Shown here piece after piece: positions 12,420 through 12,473 of a stretch of DNA of 12,473 nucleotides; position 1 is the stretch's first letter; every line of letters begins with the position of its first letter. The notes beneath the pieces were generated by a model, which was not told the DNA's origin, ran no database searches, and saw nothing but the letters and a program-made list of their open reading frames with translations. The stretch is from CAZMZF01 sp964570765 (GTDB lineage: Bacteria; Zixibacteria; MSB-5A5; RBG-16-43-9), in the NCBI GenBank assembly GCA_964570765.1, contig CAZMZF010000042.1:1-12473 (forward strand). The letters are read 5' to 3'. The position numbers and the translations under genes were made by a program.

Positions 12420-12434
12420 TCCGCCAGAGGCGGA
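12420..12434. repeat. TCCGCC-aga-GGCGGA hairpin
   Basis: A perfect 6-bp GC-rich stem with a 3-base loop; the last hairpin in the row. Nothing recognisable follows to the end of the window. Confidence 0.55.
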
Positions 12435-12473
12435 ACAACAGGATATACCAAATCCTAAACAAATTTACACGGA

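Noticed and set aside
12215..12434. CRISPR array
   Set aside because: The hairpins have different sequences and irregular spacing; there is no constant repeat with unique spacers and no cas gene.

Overview
The window comes from an AT-rich bacterial chromosome, probably a poorly cultured, diderm lineage. The evidence is a sigma54 activator with a TPR-GAF front end, many TTG/GTG starts, an alpha-oxoamine synthase of the Bacteroides serine-palmitoyltransferase style, and intergenic regions packed with small hairpin repeats (CCCTCTCC-type, GTAGAGACGC-type, CGGGCAagg-type). Candidate phyla such as Zixibacteria or the KSB1/WOR groups come to mind, but this rests on general style only; there is no rRNA or marker gene here.

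Layout. 1-3027: the last codons of an upstream gene overlap (ATGA) a 964-residue TPR-GAF-AAA+-Fis sigma54 activator, which ends at a terminator inside a palindromic repeat. 3108-3284: a good sigma70 promoter and a tRNA-Lys(CTT) gene. 3239-6386: a small island integrated in that tRNA. Its ends are marked by an exact 43-bp direct repeat of the tRNA 3' half, and repeated motifs inside both ends look like recombinase arm sites. The island carries four genes, all on the minus strand: a membrane-anchored coiled-coil protein, a TIR-domain protein, a protein with a C-terminal membrane helix, and a small GC-richer secreted protein. It encodes no recognisable integrase. 6387-7900: repeat-rich spacer, a CorA Mg2+ channel gene, and a second copy of the same composite repeat, so corA lies between direct repeats. 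7902-9083: a PLP-dependent alpha-oxoamine synthase on the minus strand. 9084-9464: a divergent spacer with a run of hairpin repeats. 9465-12204: on the plus strand, an NAD-dependent epimerase, an overlapping class V PLP enzyme and, after a short gap, a TPR protein with a membrane-export signal. 12205-12473: at least six consecutive hairpins and no gene.

How the parts fit. The chromosomal genes are ordinary metabolism, transport and regulation, with no single shared pathway. The epimerase and class V enzyme are translationally coupled and probably act together. The most interesting unit is the island. The three adjacent genes at 3741-6025 (membrane coiled coil, TIR, membrane-tailed protein) look like a compact TIR-based, membrane-associated defence or stress module carried by a non-autonomous tRNA-targeted element. 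That function is inferred from the TIR domain and the location; nothing in the sequence proves it. The island also appears to have supplied the encoded CCA end of the tRNA it entered.
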